Assembly: GCA_964501335.1 (NCBI GenBank) | Contig: CAZCTC010000016.1 | Coordinates: 1-64,000, forward strand | DNA length: 64,000 bases | Origin: CAZCTC01 sp964501335 | GTDB lineage: Bacteria; Chloroflexota; Anaerolineae; B4-G1; SLSP01 | Reading direction: 5' to 3' | In this document: piece by piece, positions 57,443 through 64,000 of the stretch | How the letters are laid out: the number at the start of each line of letters is the position of its first letter | How positions within the stretch are numbered: position 1 is the first letter of the stretch | Notes under the pieces: generated by a model | Seen by the model: only the letters and a program-made list of their open reading frames with translations | What the model was told of the DNA's origin: nothing | Database searches by the model: none | Made by a program: the position numbers and the translations under genes

Positions 57443-58921
57443 ATGAAGTATTTACAACAATCTGGACCCGATTTCTTAAAACGCCTGCTGTTTCCTATCT
57501 TAGGTACGGTGCTGCTTCTGGCCCTCCCCGCTTTGCTGTTAAGCCAGGCCGAACTACGGCCACCGACCAATCCCTTTGGCGAAAAAGGGGAACTTACCCA
57601 GTTTACGCTGGATACCACCCGCTATCCGGCCATGCATCCCCAGATCGCTTCCTCCACCCAGGCTCCCATCAGCTGGCAAAGTCTCTATACCAACACCTTC
57701 CCGGCCAATGATTTGGGGTCGATGACCTCCAGCAGCCGCAATCCCGCCCTGCCCAATGAACGCTGGGGAATCGGCAACATCACCGGCACGGCCTACGCCC
57801 CCTTCAGCGTTTGGGTCGCCGGAGCGCGCAGTGTCGTCACCATGGGCAGCGGAGAGACCTACACCGACAGCATGGATGCCTGGTTGATCTACGGTCCCTT
57901 CGACGGCAGCACCATCTGGAATGCAGCGCTGGAATTCGATTACTTCAACCGCACCCACCCCGGCGACAATTTGATCGTCGGTTATTCCACCGACGGCATC
58001 AATTTCACCGGCTTCCGCACCAGCGGCCTGATGAACGATTGGTCTCACGGTCAAATGGAATGGGAAACCGGCCGCCGGGCCCAGCTCTGGGTTGCCTTTG
58101 GATTCCAAAGCAACAGCGACGGGCAGGTCGAACAAGGCGCCTGGATCGACAATCTCAATCTGATGGTCAACTATGGAACGCGCAACTATCTACCAATCGC
58201 CGTCCGCAACTGGCCGTTGACGCCAACGCCTACTCCCACCCCTACGCCACGCCCAGGCTATCGGGAAGATTTTTCTAATGTCAATTCCGGCTGGCCCCGC
58301 GCTGTTTACAACCGCGGCACCAATCCTGACGGCGCCGTCCTGGATGTCAATTACGACAACAACGAATATCGGATGAAGATCCTGCTGGATACCAACCGGC
58401 TTAACAACCGCCGCATGGGTGTCCTGCCTGCTCCCTACACCAATCCCTACTCCAACTACGACATCGAAGTCGACCATCGCTTTGCCTACGCTTCCGATCA
58501 GGTCGTCGAGCCGACGGATGGCAAAGGCGGACTGATCTTCGCCGCCAACAGCAACTACACCACGATCTTCGTTGTGGAATGGAATTATCAGGGCAACTGC
58601 GCCGTAACACGCTACGACGGCGTCTCCCGTCCCACCAGTGTCTACACCAATCCGCTGGTCAGTACAGCCATCATCGGCTGGCAATCCTGCATAGCACAGG
58701 GGTATCAGGCCGGCTACAACAAAAACAACCATTTCCTGGTTGAAGTCCGCGACAATCGGGCGACGATTTACATCGTCGCCAACAACACCAAAACCCAACT
58801 GACCACCTTTACCGACAGCTTCCTGCAAACCAATCACTACGTCGGGCTGGTCAACGGGTCCTTTGAGTGGACTCCGGTCGACGGCCGCTTCGACAACTTC
58901 TGGGTTTTGTCGGCGCCGTAA
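57443..58921 (+). CDS. Secreted two-domain protein with LPIAVRN linker
   Basis: A 492-residue exported protein. Signal LFPILGTVLLLALPALLLSQA. The first half (about 40-245) is a beta-sandwich (WNAALEFDYFNRTHPGDNLIVGYSTDGINFTGF). It is joined by NYLPIAVRNWPL and TPTPTPTPTPRPG to a second LamG-like half that begins YREDFSNVNSGW, matching the start of the lipoproteins at 54028 and 54655. Probably surface or extracellular carbohydrate binding (inference). SD CAGGAGG. Confidence 0.8.
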   Translation: MKYLQQSGPDFLKRLLFPILGTVLLLALPALLLSQAELRPPTNPFGEKGELTQFTLDTTRYPAMHPQIASSTQAPISWQSLYTNTFPANDLGSMTSSSRNPALPNERWGIGNITGTAYAPFSVWVAGARSVVTMGSGETYTDSMDAWLIYGPFDGSTIWNAALEFDYFNRTHPGDNLIVGYSTDGINFTGFRTSGLMNDWSHGQMEWETGRRAQLWVAFGFQSNSDGQVEQGAWIDNLNLMVNYGTRNYLPIAVRNWPLTPTPTPTPTPRPGYREDFSNVNSGWPRAVYNRGTNPDGAVLDVNYDNNEYRMKILLDTNRLNNRRMGVLPAPYTNPYSNYDIEVDHRFAYASDQVVEPTDGKGGLIFAANSNYTTIFVVEWNYQGNCAVTRYDGVSRPTSVYTNPLVSTAIIGWQSCIAQGYQAGYNKNNHFLVEVRDNRATIYIVANNTKTQLTTFTDSFLQTNHYVGLVNGSFEWTPVDGRFDNFWVLSAP

Positions 58922-58947
58922 ATTTTCAACCCGGGCGGCCTGTTTTA

Positions 58948-59080
58948 GCGTCCCGCAAACGGCTTTTGTTCAGCTCAAAACGACACGCCGGATGGGAAAG
59001 AATTTTTATTTATGTTTTGGCGCACTTCAGAAAGTGCGCCAAAACATAGTTTTTTCTCCCGCTTTTCAAGGCTAACCGCT
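58948..59080. repeat. Dispersed palindrome element, hairpin 59011-59048
   Basis: Forward copy: GCGTCCCGCAAACGGC, CGACACGCCGGATGGG, perfect stem TATGTTTTGGCGCACTT / complement with loop CAGA, then GGCTAACCGC. Confidence 0.92.
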
Positions 59081-59091
59081 TTCACCGCACC

Positions 59092-59126
59092 AAAAACGCG
59101 CGATCTTAAAAGATCGCGCGTTTTTT
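59092..59126. terminator. Bidirectional intrinsic terminator
   Basis: AAAAACGCGCGATCTT and AGATCGCGCGTTTTTT. T-runs on both strands; shared by the genes ending at 58921 and 59146. Confidence 0.9.
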
Positions 59127-59145
59127 AAATTCGAATAAGAGGCTC

Positions 59146-59565
59146 TCAATATTTTCGCCAGAGATACTTCACCGCTCTAATGGTAGTCCCCTGCCCTACG
59201 ACAGAATTCAACTCAAATTCATCCATCAATTTGCGAGAACCGGAAATTCCTTTTCCCATTCCATTAGACGTTGTATAGCCACCCTGCAAAACCCGTTCCA
59301 CATTTTCAATTCCGGGTCCATGGTCTTCTGCCAAAACCTCGATATATTTTCCGGTAGGTCCGTCGGTCGGAGTGACGCAAATTTTTCCAACCTGGGCATA
59401 AAGCAAAATATTACGCCCTAACTCCGAAACCACCACGGCAATCTTGGTCGCATCCGGCAAAGAAAACCCCATCGACAACGCCATTTCCATGGTATAACGG
59501 CGAGCCGCCACCACGCTTTCCATGGTATTGATCGTCCAGGTTATGGCTTGTTGATAGGCACCCAT
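59146..59565 (-). CDS. rsbT: RsbT-like switch kinase (HATPase)
   Basis: About 139 residues. GHKL/HATPase motifs: VSELGRNILLYAQ (N-box), EDHGPGI (G1), and GMGKGISGSRKLMDEFEL (lid/G2). The closest layout is RsbT of the stressosome, a Ser/Thr kinase that phosphorylates RsbS and RsbR and then activates a phosphatase. The ATG lies 1 nt after the rsbS stop, so translation is coupled. An upstream in-frame TTG (59595) is less likely. Confidence 0.9.
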   Translation of the reverse strand: MGAYQQAITWTINTMESVVAARRYTMEMALSMGFSLPDATKIAVVVSELGRNILLYAQVGKICVTPTDGPTGKYIEVLAEDHGPGIENVERVLQGGYTTSNGMGKGISGSRKLMDEFELNSVVGQGTTIRAVKYLWRKY

Positions 59566-59566
59566 C

Positions 59567-59971
59567 TCACATCTCGACTTCGTCTTCAGTGTCAACGGAA
59601 GAGGTAAATTTATCGTTCACCGTAAAGTTCCGACTCAACACCAAAGCATCATCCAGATCCAACACCGTATAAATATTGGGCAAGGTCATGCCCAAATCCA
59701 CCATCGTTTCAATGACCGCATCGCTGAGGCCGGAAACAATCACTTCGGCCCCCATCAATTTGACCATATGGGCCGTGCTTTGAATAAAACGGCCAAAGAA
59801 GCTGTCGCAGATGTCGACCTGGGAAAAATCCAACAATACCCAACGTGAACCATACCGGCGGAGCATTTGGATGACCTCACGCCGTAAGAACAGGATCTCT
59901 TCGTCCATCAAATCTCGGGGAACAGAAACTAAGAGTAGTTCCTCCAGTTTCTGAACGGTTATATTATGCAC
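59567..59971 (-). CDS. rsbS: RsbS-like STAS antagonist
   Basis: A 134-residue STAS protein: LEELLLVSVPRDLMDEEILFLRREV, WVLLDFSQVDICDSFFGRFIQSTAHMVKLMGAEVIVSGLSDAVIETMVDLG. This matches RsbS over its length; the phospho-Ser is in DICDSFF (about 61). A C-terminal extension of about 25 residues is extra. It is coupled to rsbT. No RsbR gene lies here; the membrane phosphatase at 29893 is a candidate distant output. Confidence 0.9.
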   Translation of the reverse strand: MHNITVQKLEELLLVSVPRDLMDEEILFLRREVIQMLRRYGSRWVLLDFSQVDICDSFFGRFIQSTAHMVKLMGAEVIVSGLSDAVIETMVDLGMTLPNIYTVLDLDDALVLSRNFTVNDKFTSSVDTEDEVEM

Positions 59972-60090
59972 CGTAATAACTCCTGGATTAACCTTTGTTA
60001 AAACTACACTCTGACTTTTTTAGGGGATTGTTTACTATTATAGAGGCAATCTGCCAATCACACAACAACAAAAACAAAATGTCCTCACTC

Positions 60091-60957
60091 TCACTCCGGA
60101 GCCACCAGCCTTAAAATCCGATCGCGACCGGCAAGATCGCGCACAATTTGGGCCTCGGCTCCCGGAAAAATCTGTCGAGCCAGCTCCACTACCGCCGCCC
60201 CCTGACGTTCCCCGATTTCCATCAACAGCAGTCCGCCCGGCCTTAACCGTTGCGGAACCATCGCCAACAGTCGTCGGATCAGATCCAGTCCTTCCGGGCC
60301 CCCCAGCAACGCCATCCGCGGCTCCTGTTTGACCGAAGTCGGCAAAGCCTCCCACTCCCAATCCGCCACATAGGGCGGGTTGCTGACGATCAGGTCCACC
60401 GGCCGGAGCACCGGCTCGAGCAAATCCCCTTCTACAAAGGTAATGCGATCTTCCACATCGTGCAACAAGGCATTGGAACGGGCCACCGCCAACGCCGCCG
60501 GGGACCGATCCACCGCCTCCAACCGCAAAGCCGGCAACGTCAACGCCAGGACCACTGCAATACACCCCGATCCCGTCCCCACATCCACCGCCCGTCGCGC
60601 CCCGTTCGATCGCCCCCAACGTAACGCCGCATCCACCAGCTCTTCCGTCTCCGGACGGGGAATCAAAACATCCGAAGTAACATGGAAATCGAGCCCCCAG
60701 AATTCAATCTTCCCGGTGATATAAGGTAAAGGTTCGCCGGCTACCCGGCGCGCCACCCAGGAAGTGTAAGTTTGAATCACCTCCAGGGAAAGTTTGAACT
60801 CAGGATGAGCCAGGAGAAACATCCGGGGACGTCCCAAAAGATGGGACAACAGAATTTCCGATTCCAGGGCCGGCCGATCTACCGCCGGCCGCAATTGAGC
60901 AAAGGCCGTCAGCAGGACCTCACCGACCGTCCGGACCTCAACGGACAATTCCGGCAT
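60091..60957 (-). CDS. prmC: Peptide chain release factor N5-glutamine methyltransferase
   Basis: About 288 residues. Helical N-terminal part (ALESEILLSHLLGRPRMFLLAHPE), then a SAM-binding fold: GLDFHVTSDVLIPRPETEELV, DVGTGSGCIAVVLALTLP and the NPPY motif in LIVSNPPYVADWEWEALP. It methylates the GGQ glutamine of release factors. Start 60957 overlaps the DUF58 gene by 20 nt; the longer upstream frame has no family match. Confidence 0.94.
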   Translation of the reverse strand: MPELSVEVRTVGEVLLTAFAQLRPAVDRPALESEILLSHLLGRPRMFLLAHPEFKLSLEVIQTYTSWVARRVAGEPLPYITGKIEFWGLDFHVTSDVLIPRPETEELVDAALRWGRSNGARRAVDVGTGSGCIAVVLALTLPALRLEAVDRSPAALAVARSNALLHDVEDRITFVEGDLLEPVLRPVDLIVSNPPYVADWEWEALPTSVKQEPRMALLGGPEGLDLIRRLLAMVPQRLRPGGLLLMEIGERQGAAVVELARQIFPGAEAQIVRDLAGRDRILRLVAPE

Positions 60958-61816
60958 GGCGCAAAACCTCCAACAGCAGCTGCCGCAACGGCCAGTGCGC
61001 CGGCAAAAGGGCATACCGCCCTCCATAACGCCCGGCCAACGCCCGCAACTCACTTTGCCACCCATTCAGCCGACGTTGATAGGCATCCAACGCCGCGCCA
61101 TCGATCGTCACTTCACGCCGCTGACCGCTCTCCACATCGACCAGGCGCAATTCCCCCCGCAGAGAGGGCTCCAGCTCTTCCTGGGTCAACAAATGCAGCA
61201 GCACCGGCTCGTATCCCCGTCCGGCCAATGCACTCAACCCGGCCGCCAGGCCGTCTGAATCATAGCCGTCAGTGAGAACCAAAGCCAGACCGGCCCGCCA
61301 GGAACGGGCCGCCAGATCGCGCAACCCGGTCGCCAGGCCGCCGGCCTGCCCGGTTTCCAGAGCCTCGCTCCAACGGCGCCAGCTTTCCCAATATCCCCGT
61401 CCGCGGCCCGGCCCCCACAACTCCGCAATCTGGCCGTCTCGCAATAAAGCCCCTCGCAGAGTATCGCCACTGAGCAAAGCCACAGCCCCTAACCCGGCGG
61501 CCACCTGCTGGACAGCCGGCCAACGCGCGCCCGCCCCTTCGCCCCAGGCCATCGAGAGGCTGCCGTCCACCAGGACCGTAACCGTGAGGTCTTCTTCTTC
61601 TTCAAAAAGCCGCACATAAGGGCGATCGAGACGCGCATAGAGGTTCCAATCCACCCGTCGCGGATCATCCCCCGGCGTATAATCGCGATAATCGGCAAAT
61701 TCCAATCCGGCCCCCCGGCGCACCGAACGTCGTTCCCCCCAGGAACCGCCGCGGCGCCGCCGGCGCGAAACAAACTTCAGCCGGGCCAGAATTGCCAGAT
61801 CCACATCCAGAGCCAT
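60938..61816 (-). CDS. DUF58 domain protein
   Basis: A 292-residue protein. Family signature: RGAGLEFADYRDYTPGDDPRRVDWNLYARLDRPYVRLFEEEEDL, then a von Willebrand A-like domain starting TVTVLVDGSLSM (MIDAS). DUF58 genes almost always pair with MoxR ATPases, as here (19 nt downstream of moxR), and form a predicted chaperone-like system for membrane or secreted complexes. No TM helices. Function beyond that is unknown. Confidence 0.92.
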   Translation of the reverse strand: MALDVDLAILARLKFVSRRRRRGGSWGERRSVRRGAGLEFADYRDYTPGDDPRRVDWNLYARLDRPYVRLFEEEEDLTVTVLVDGSLSMAWGEGAGARWPAVQQVAAGLGAVALLSGDTLRGALLRDGQIAELWGPGRGRGYWESWRRWSEALETGQAGGLATGLRDLAARSWRAGLALVLTDGYDSDGLAAGLSALAGRGYEPVLLHLLTQEELEPSLRGELRLVDVESGQRREVTIDGAALDAYQRRLNGWQSELRALAGRYGGRYALLPAHWPLRQLLLEVLRHAGIVR

Positions 61817-61835
61817 AACGCCCCATCCTCAGCGC

Positions 61836-62813
61836 TCAGGGCGCCGGTGTATTTTCCAGAACCGCCGCAATGATCGTGTCCGAAGTCACATTGGAAACCT
61901 CGGCCTCGTAATTGAGAATCATCCGATGGCGCAGCGCAGCGGGAGCTACCGCCTTGATATCTTCTTGAGCCACATTGTAACGCCCGGCCAGCAAGGCCGT
62001 CGCTTTGGCCCCCATCAACAAAGCCTGGGCCCCCCGCGGACTGGAGCCGTAGCGGACAAACCGCCGCACCGGTTCAACAGCGGCCGTATTTTGAGGATGG
62101 GTCGCCGTGATCAAACGCGCCGCATATTCCGCCACCGGCGTCGCTGCCGGCACTCCCCGCACCATCGACTGCATCTCCAGCAACAACACGCGATCAATCA
62201 CCGGCGTCAACTGCGGCAGTTCCGTCCCGGTCGTCCGGGCCAGAATGCCCACTAAATCTTCAGTCGAGGGGTAGCCAACCTGCACCTTAAACAAAAAGCG
62301 GTCCAGTTGAGCTTCGGGCAAAGGATAGGTCCCTTCTTGATCGATGGGATTCTGGGTCGCCAACACCAGAAAAGGGCGCTCCAAAGGATGAGTTTGTCCG
62401 CCGGAGCTGACCTGGCGCTCCTGCATGGCTTCCAACAGAGCCGACTGGGTTTTTGGAGTGGCCCGGTTGATTTCATCCGCCAGCAGCAAATGCGTAAAAA
62501 CGGGACCAGGGCGGAAACGGAAGGTCCGGCTGCCGTCTTCCTTGATCTCCAGAATCTCCGTGCCGGCAATGTCGGCGGGCATCAAATCCGGGGTAAATTG
62601 GACACGGGTGAAGTTCAACTGCATGACCGAGGCGAGGGTTCGCACCAGCATCGTTTTGCCCAACCCGGGCAACCCCTCCAACAACAAATGGCCATCGGCC
62701 AGAAGTGCAATCAACGTATGGCGAACCACATCCTGCTGGCCCACAATGACCCGCCCTACTTCAGTTTCTATTCGGGTCGCCAGTTCACGAAACTGCGTCG
62801 GCGAAATTGTCAT
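61836..62813 (-). CDS. MoxR family AAA ATPase
   Basis: A 325-residue AAA+ protein: VIVGQQDVVRHTLIALLADGHLLLEGLPGLGKTMLVRTLA (Walker A), LLLADEINRATPKTQSALLEAMQE (Walker B), PFLVLATQNPIDQEGTYPLPEAQLDRF (sensor 1), and a C-terminal RYGSSPRGAQAL sensor 2 region. It is a hexameric chaperone for von Willebrand A/DUF58 proteins. First of the moxR-DUF58 pair; preceded by three tiny membrane proteins on the same strand. Confidence 0.95.
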   Translation of the reverse strand: MTISPTQFRELATRIETEVGRVIVGQQDVVRHTLIALLADGHLLLEGLPGLGKTMLVRTLASVMQLNFTRVQFTPDLMPADIAGTEILEIKEDGSRTFRFRPGPVFTHLLLADEINRATPKTQSALLEAMQERQVSSGGQTHPLERPFLVLATQNPIDQEGTYPLPEAQLDRFLFKVQVGYPSTEDLVGILARTTGTELPQLTPVIDRVLLLEMQSMVRGVPAATPVAEYAARLITATHPQNTAAVEPVRRFVRYGSSPRGAQALLMGAKATALLAGRYNVAQEDIKAVAPAALRHRMILNYEAEVSNVTSDTIIAAVLENTPAP

Positions 62814-62826
62814 AAGAGGCTCCTTA

Positions 62827-63069
62827 CTAATCCAGCGAACGAATGATCATACTCAATCCGGCCATTTCCACAAAAGGCCAACAGATCAAAGCCATTCCCA
62901 GAAAGATCGCAAACACACCTGCCACCAGGGTTGTTGTCTGAGAAGAAAAAAACCCCCCATCTGCATCCGGGCCGAAAGCCTGAACCAGCAAATAAACGCC
63001 CCAGCAGAATATCAATAAGCCAAAGAACACCGGCAGTACAGTGATAGCCACAGCGACTGCGATACCCAT
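62827..63069 (-). CDS. Small two-TM membrane protein
   Basis: An 80-residue protein with two or three hydrophobic segments (IAVAVAITVLPVFFGLLIFCWGVYLLVQAF; TTLVAGVFAIFLGMALICWPFV). 13 nt upstream of moxR. It shares the GVYLLVQA motif with the two genes behind it (GIYLLIQS, GIYLLVQA), so all three are likely related. Confidence 0.75.
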   Translation of the reverse strand: MGIAVAVAITVLPVFFGLLIFCWGVYLLVQAFGPDADGGFFSSQTTTLVAGVFAIFLGMALICWPFVEMAGLSMIIRSLD

Positions 63070-63114
63070 TCAGCCCTCCCCAATGCCCCCGGCGCCCCGG
63101 CCCGGAACTGAGAA

Positions 63115-63366
63115 CTATCCGATTAACCCACGTCCCAAGACCATCAGAGCCACAATGCCGATCACCGGCAAACAACCGATCAAGACCCCCAACACCACCG
63201 CAATAATGCCAATGACCCGCGCCCCGCCGGCCGAAGTGAACGGCAAACGATCGGCTTTATCCGGGTCGGCCGACTGGATCAGAAGATAAATTCCCACCAC
63301 CAACGCCCCCAAACCCACAACAATCCCCAGCCCACCCAAAATGATCACCAGACCACTCACAGCCAT
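63115..63366 (-). CDS. Small two-TM membrane protein, paralogue A
   Basis: An 83-residue protein: two long TM segments separated by a conserved loop (GIYLLIQSADPDKADRLPFTSAGGARVIGI). About 60 % of positions match the next gene by eye. Function unknown; the loop carries the most conserved polar residues and probably faces a partner. Confidence 0.8.
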   Translation of the reverse strand: MAVSGLVIILGGLGIVVGLGALVVGIYLLIQSADPDKADRLPFTSAGGARVIGIIAVVLGVLIGCLPVIGIVALMVLGRGLIG

Positions 63367-63399
63367 CTTACAGCCTCCTCAAACCATTTCGTAGATCCA

Positions 63400-63645
63400 T
63401 CATCGTCCTAATGCAATCAACGCCACCACAGCCGCAATTGGAAAACAACCGATCAGAATGCCCAATACCACGCCCACAATTCCGATCACCCGGGCCCCTC
63501 CCGGCGAGGTAAAGGGCAATTTATCCGCTTTATCCGGGTCGGCGGCCTGGACCAGAAGGTAAATCCCGACGCCCAGGGCCACCAGCCCGATAAGCGCGCA
63601 AACGCCCACCAGGCATAAAAACATAATGCCTACGGTCGCGCCCAC
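63400..63645 (-). CDS. Small two-TM membrane protein, paralogue B
   Basis: An 81-residue protein with the same plan and the loop GIYLLVQAADPDKADKLPFTSPGGARVIGI. GTG start shares its G with the TAG stop of the upstream tRNA thiolase gene, so it is translationally coupled to it. The set therefore forms a run from the thiolase through to prmC. Confidence 0.8.
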   Translation of the reverse strand: MGATVGIMFLCLVGVCALIGLVALGVGIYLLVQAADPDKADKLPFTSPGGARVIGIVGVVLGILIGCFPIAAVVALIALGR

Positions 63646-64000
63646 TACTCAGCCACTTCCGTTTCCGAATTACCCTGATCCCAGAGACGGCAGAATGAAC
63701 AGATCTCCGGCGCCGTCGTCGGCTGTCCGCAACGAGAACAGGCGTGGAGAGCGGGGCGCGCTTCCTCCGCCGGGCCAAAAAGACCTTCTTCCTCGCGGGC
63801 CCGTAAAAAACCCAGATAGAACTGCAACCGGCTGCCGGGTGCATCCGCTTCCATCCGGGCCAAAATCTCCTTGTGCGCCAGACTGGTCGCACCGACCGAG
63901 AACGGACATTCATCGTAAATATAATCGATGCCCTGCACCAGCACATAGGCCAGCGTCTCTCGTTCATACAGTCGGCAGAACGGCTTGACCTTACGCGCCA
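63645..64000 (-). CDS. TtuA/Ncs6-type tRNA 2-thiolation protein (3' part)
   Basis: Only the last 118 codons are in the window; the gene continues past 64000. Reading through the right edge gives KPFCRLYERETLAY, then GIDYIYDECPFSVGATSLAHKEIL, PGSRLQFYLGFL and a terminal zinc finger HACSRCGQPT...ICSFCRLW (two CxxC). This C-terminal pattern is that of the TIGR00269/TtuA group, which thiolates U54 or U34 of tRNA. Whether U34 or U54 is modified cannot be told here. Confidence 0.85.
   Translation of the reverse strand, partial: ARKVKPFCRLYERETLAYVLVQGIDYIYDECPFSVGATSLAHKEILARMEADAPGSRLQFYLGFLRAREEEGLFGPAEEARPALHACSRCGQPTTAPEICSFCRLWDQGNSETEVAE

Noticed and set aside
3803..59048. All palindromes as ordinary intrinsic terminators
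   Set aside because: Several lie in front of genes, occur in both orientations between codirectional genes, lack consistent T-runs and carry conserved arms; some may still terminate transcription.
3734..59080. Repeated hairpins as a CRISPR array
   Set aside because: Copies are kilobases apart, differ in sequence, have no regular spacers and no cas genes are present.

Overview
The window reads as a chromosomal segment of a moderately GC-rich bacterium of the phylum Chloroflexota, most likely Anaerolineae or a close relative. Grounds, all from the sequence: the conserved block rpmB / Asp23 / fakA / DegV / DegV / recG / coaD / rpmF / fabG / Asp23 / nusB; many secreted proteins carrying the (Y/F)LP(I/L)-x-(R/K) motif and TPTPTP linkers common in that phylum; lipoproteins with plain lipoboxes; stressosome and SpoIIE signalling genes; and housekeeping-type promoters (TTGxxx - 16 or 17 nt - TAnnAT). 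The species call is inference. I see no phage, transposase, CRISPR array or plasmid function.

Layout. 0.2-5.3 kb: DUF5680 protein, nucleotidyltransferase, lipoprotein, a repeat/peptidase-S51 fusion and a convergent secreted protein. 5.5-9.0 kb: exported RNase T2, MFS transporter and M20 peptidase. 9.2-17.2 kb: DUF5946, a flavodoxin-fold oxidoreductase, a methyltransferase, a large nSTAND-WD40 protein, and a GyrI / AraC-GyrI / DUF4291 cluster. 17.2-27.9 kb: secreted and surface proteins (SBBP propeller, von Willebrand A protein, LPETG protein, DUF1349-like protein, DUF4352 lipoprotein), plus a TetR / ferredoxin-nitroreductase pair and an alpha/beta hydrolase. 28.3-32.2 kb: sugar-type binding lipoprotein, membrane SpoIIE phosphatase and Slr1659-type STAS protein, a likely signalling module. 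32.4-36.5 kb: tRNA-Arg(CCG), glycosyltransferase, ATP-grasp enzyme and amino-sugar transaminase. 36.8-49.0 kb: housekeeping block (rpe, rpmB, fatty-acid kinase parts, recG, coaD, rpmF, fabG, nusB, cyclic-2,3-DPG-synthetase-like GTPase). 49.3-59.0 kb: a large TIM-barrel/SH3 protein with mpg, a PDWL-repeat membrane protein, paired lipoproteins, mtaB and a secreted protein. 59.1-64.0 kb (minus strand): rsbT-rsbS stressosome genes, prmC, DUF58, MoxR, three tiny membrane proteins and the 3' end of a TtuA-type tRNA thiolase.

The most striking feature outside the genes is a family of about 20 dispersed intergenic palindromes. Each has a long near-perfect stem (for example TATGTTTTCGGCGGCTT with its complement) closed by a 4-nt CAGA/TCTG-type loop. 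Most are flanked by two conserved arms, one of which can fold into a second hairpin ending in GCGGGACGC. Stem sequences differ between copies but stay paired, so selection or a copying mechanism appears to act on the structure. Other short repeats (TGTCTAC heptamers, TCTTCCGA octamers, GCAGAG/CACAGAG inverted repeats) also occur only between genes. Two operator classes are visible: GAACA-N2-TGTTC over two promoters, and GAATGWTCATTC around the tetR gene.
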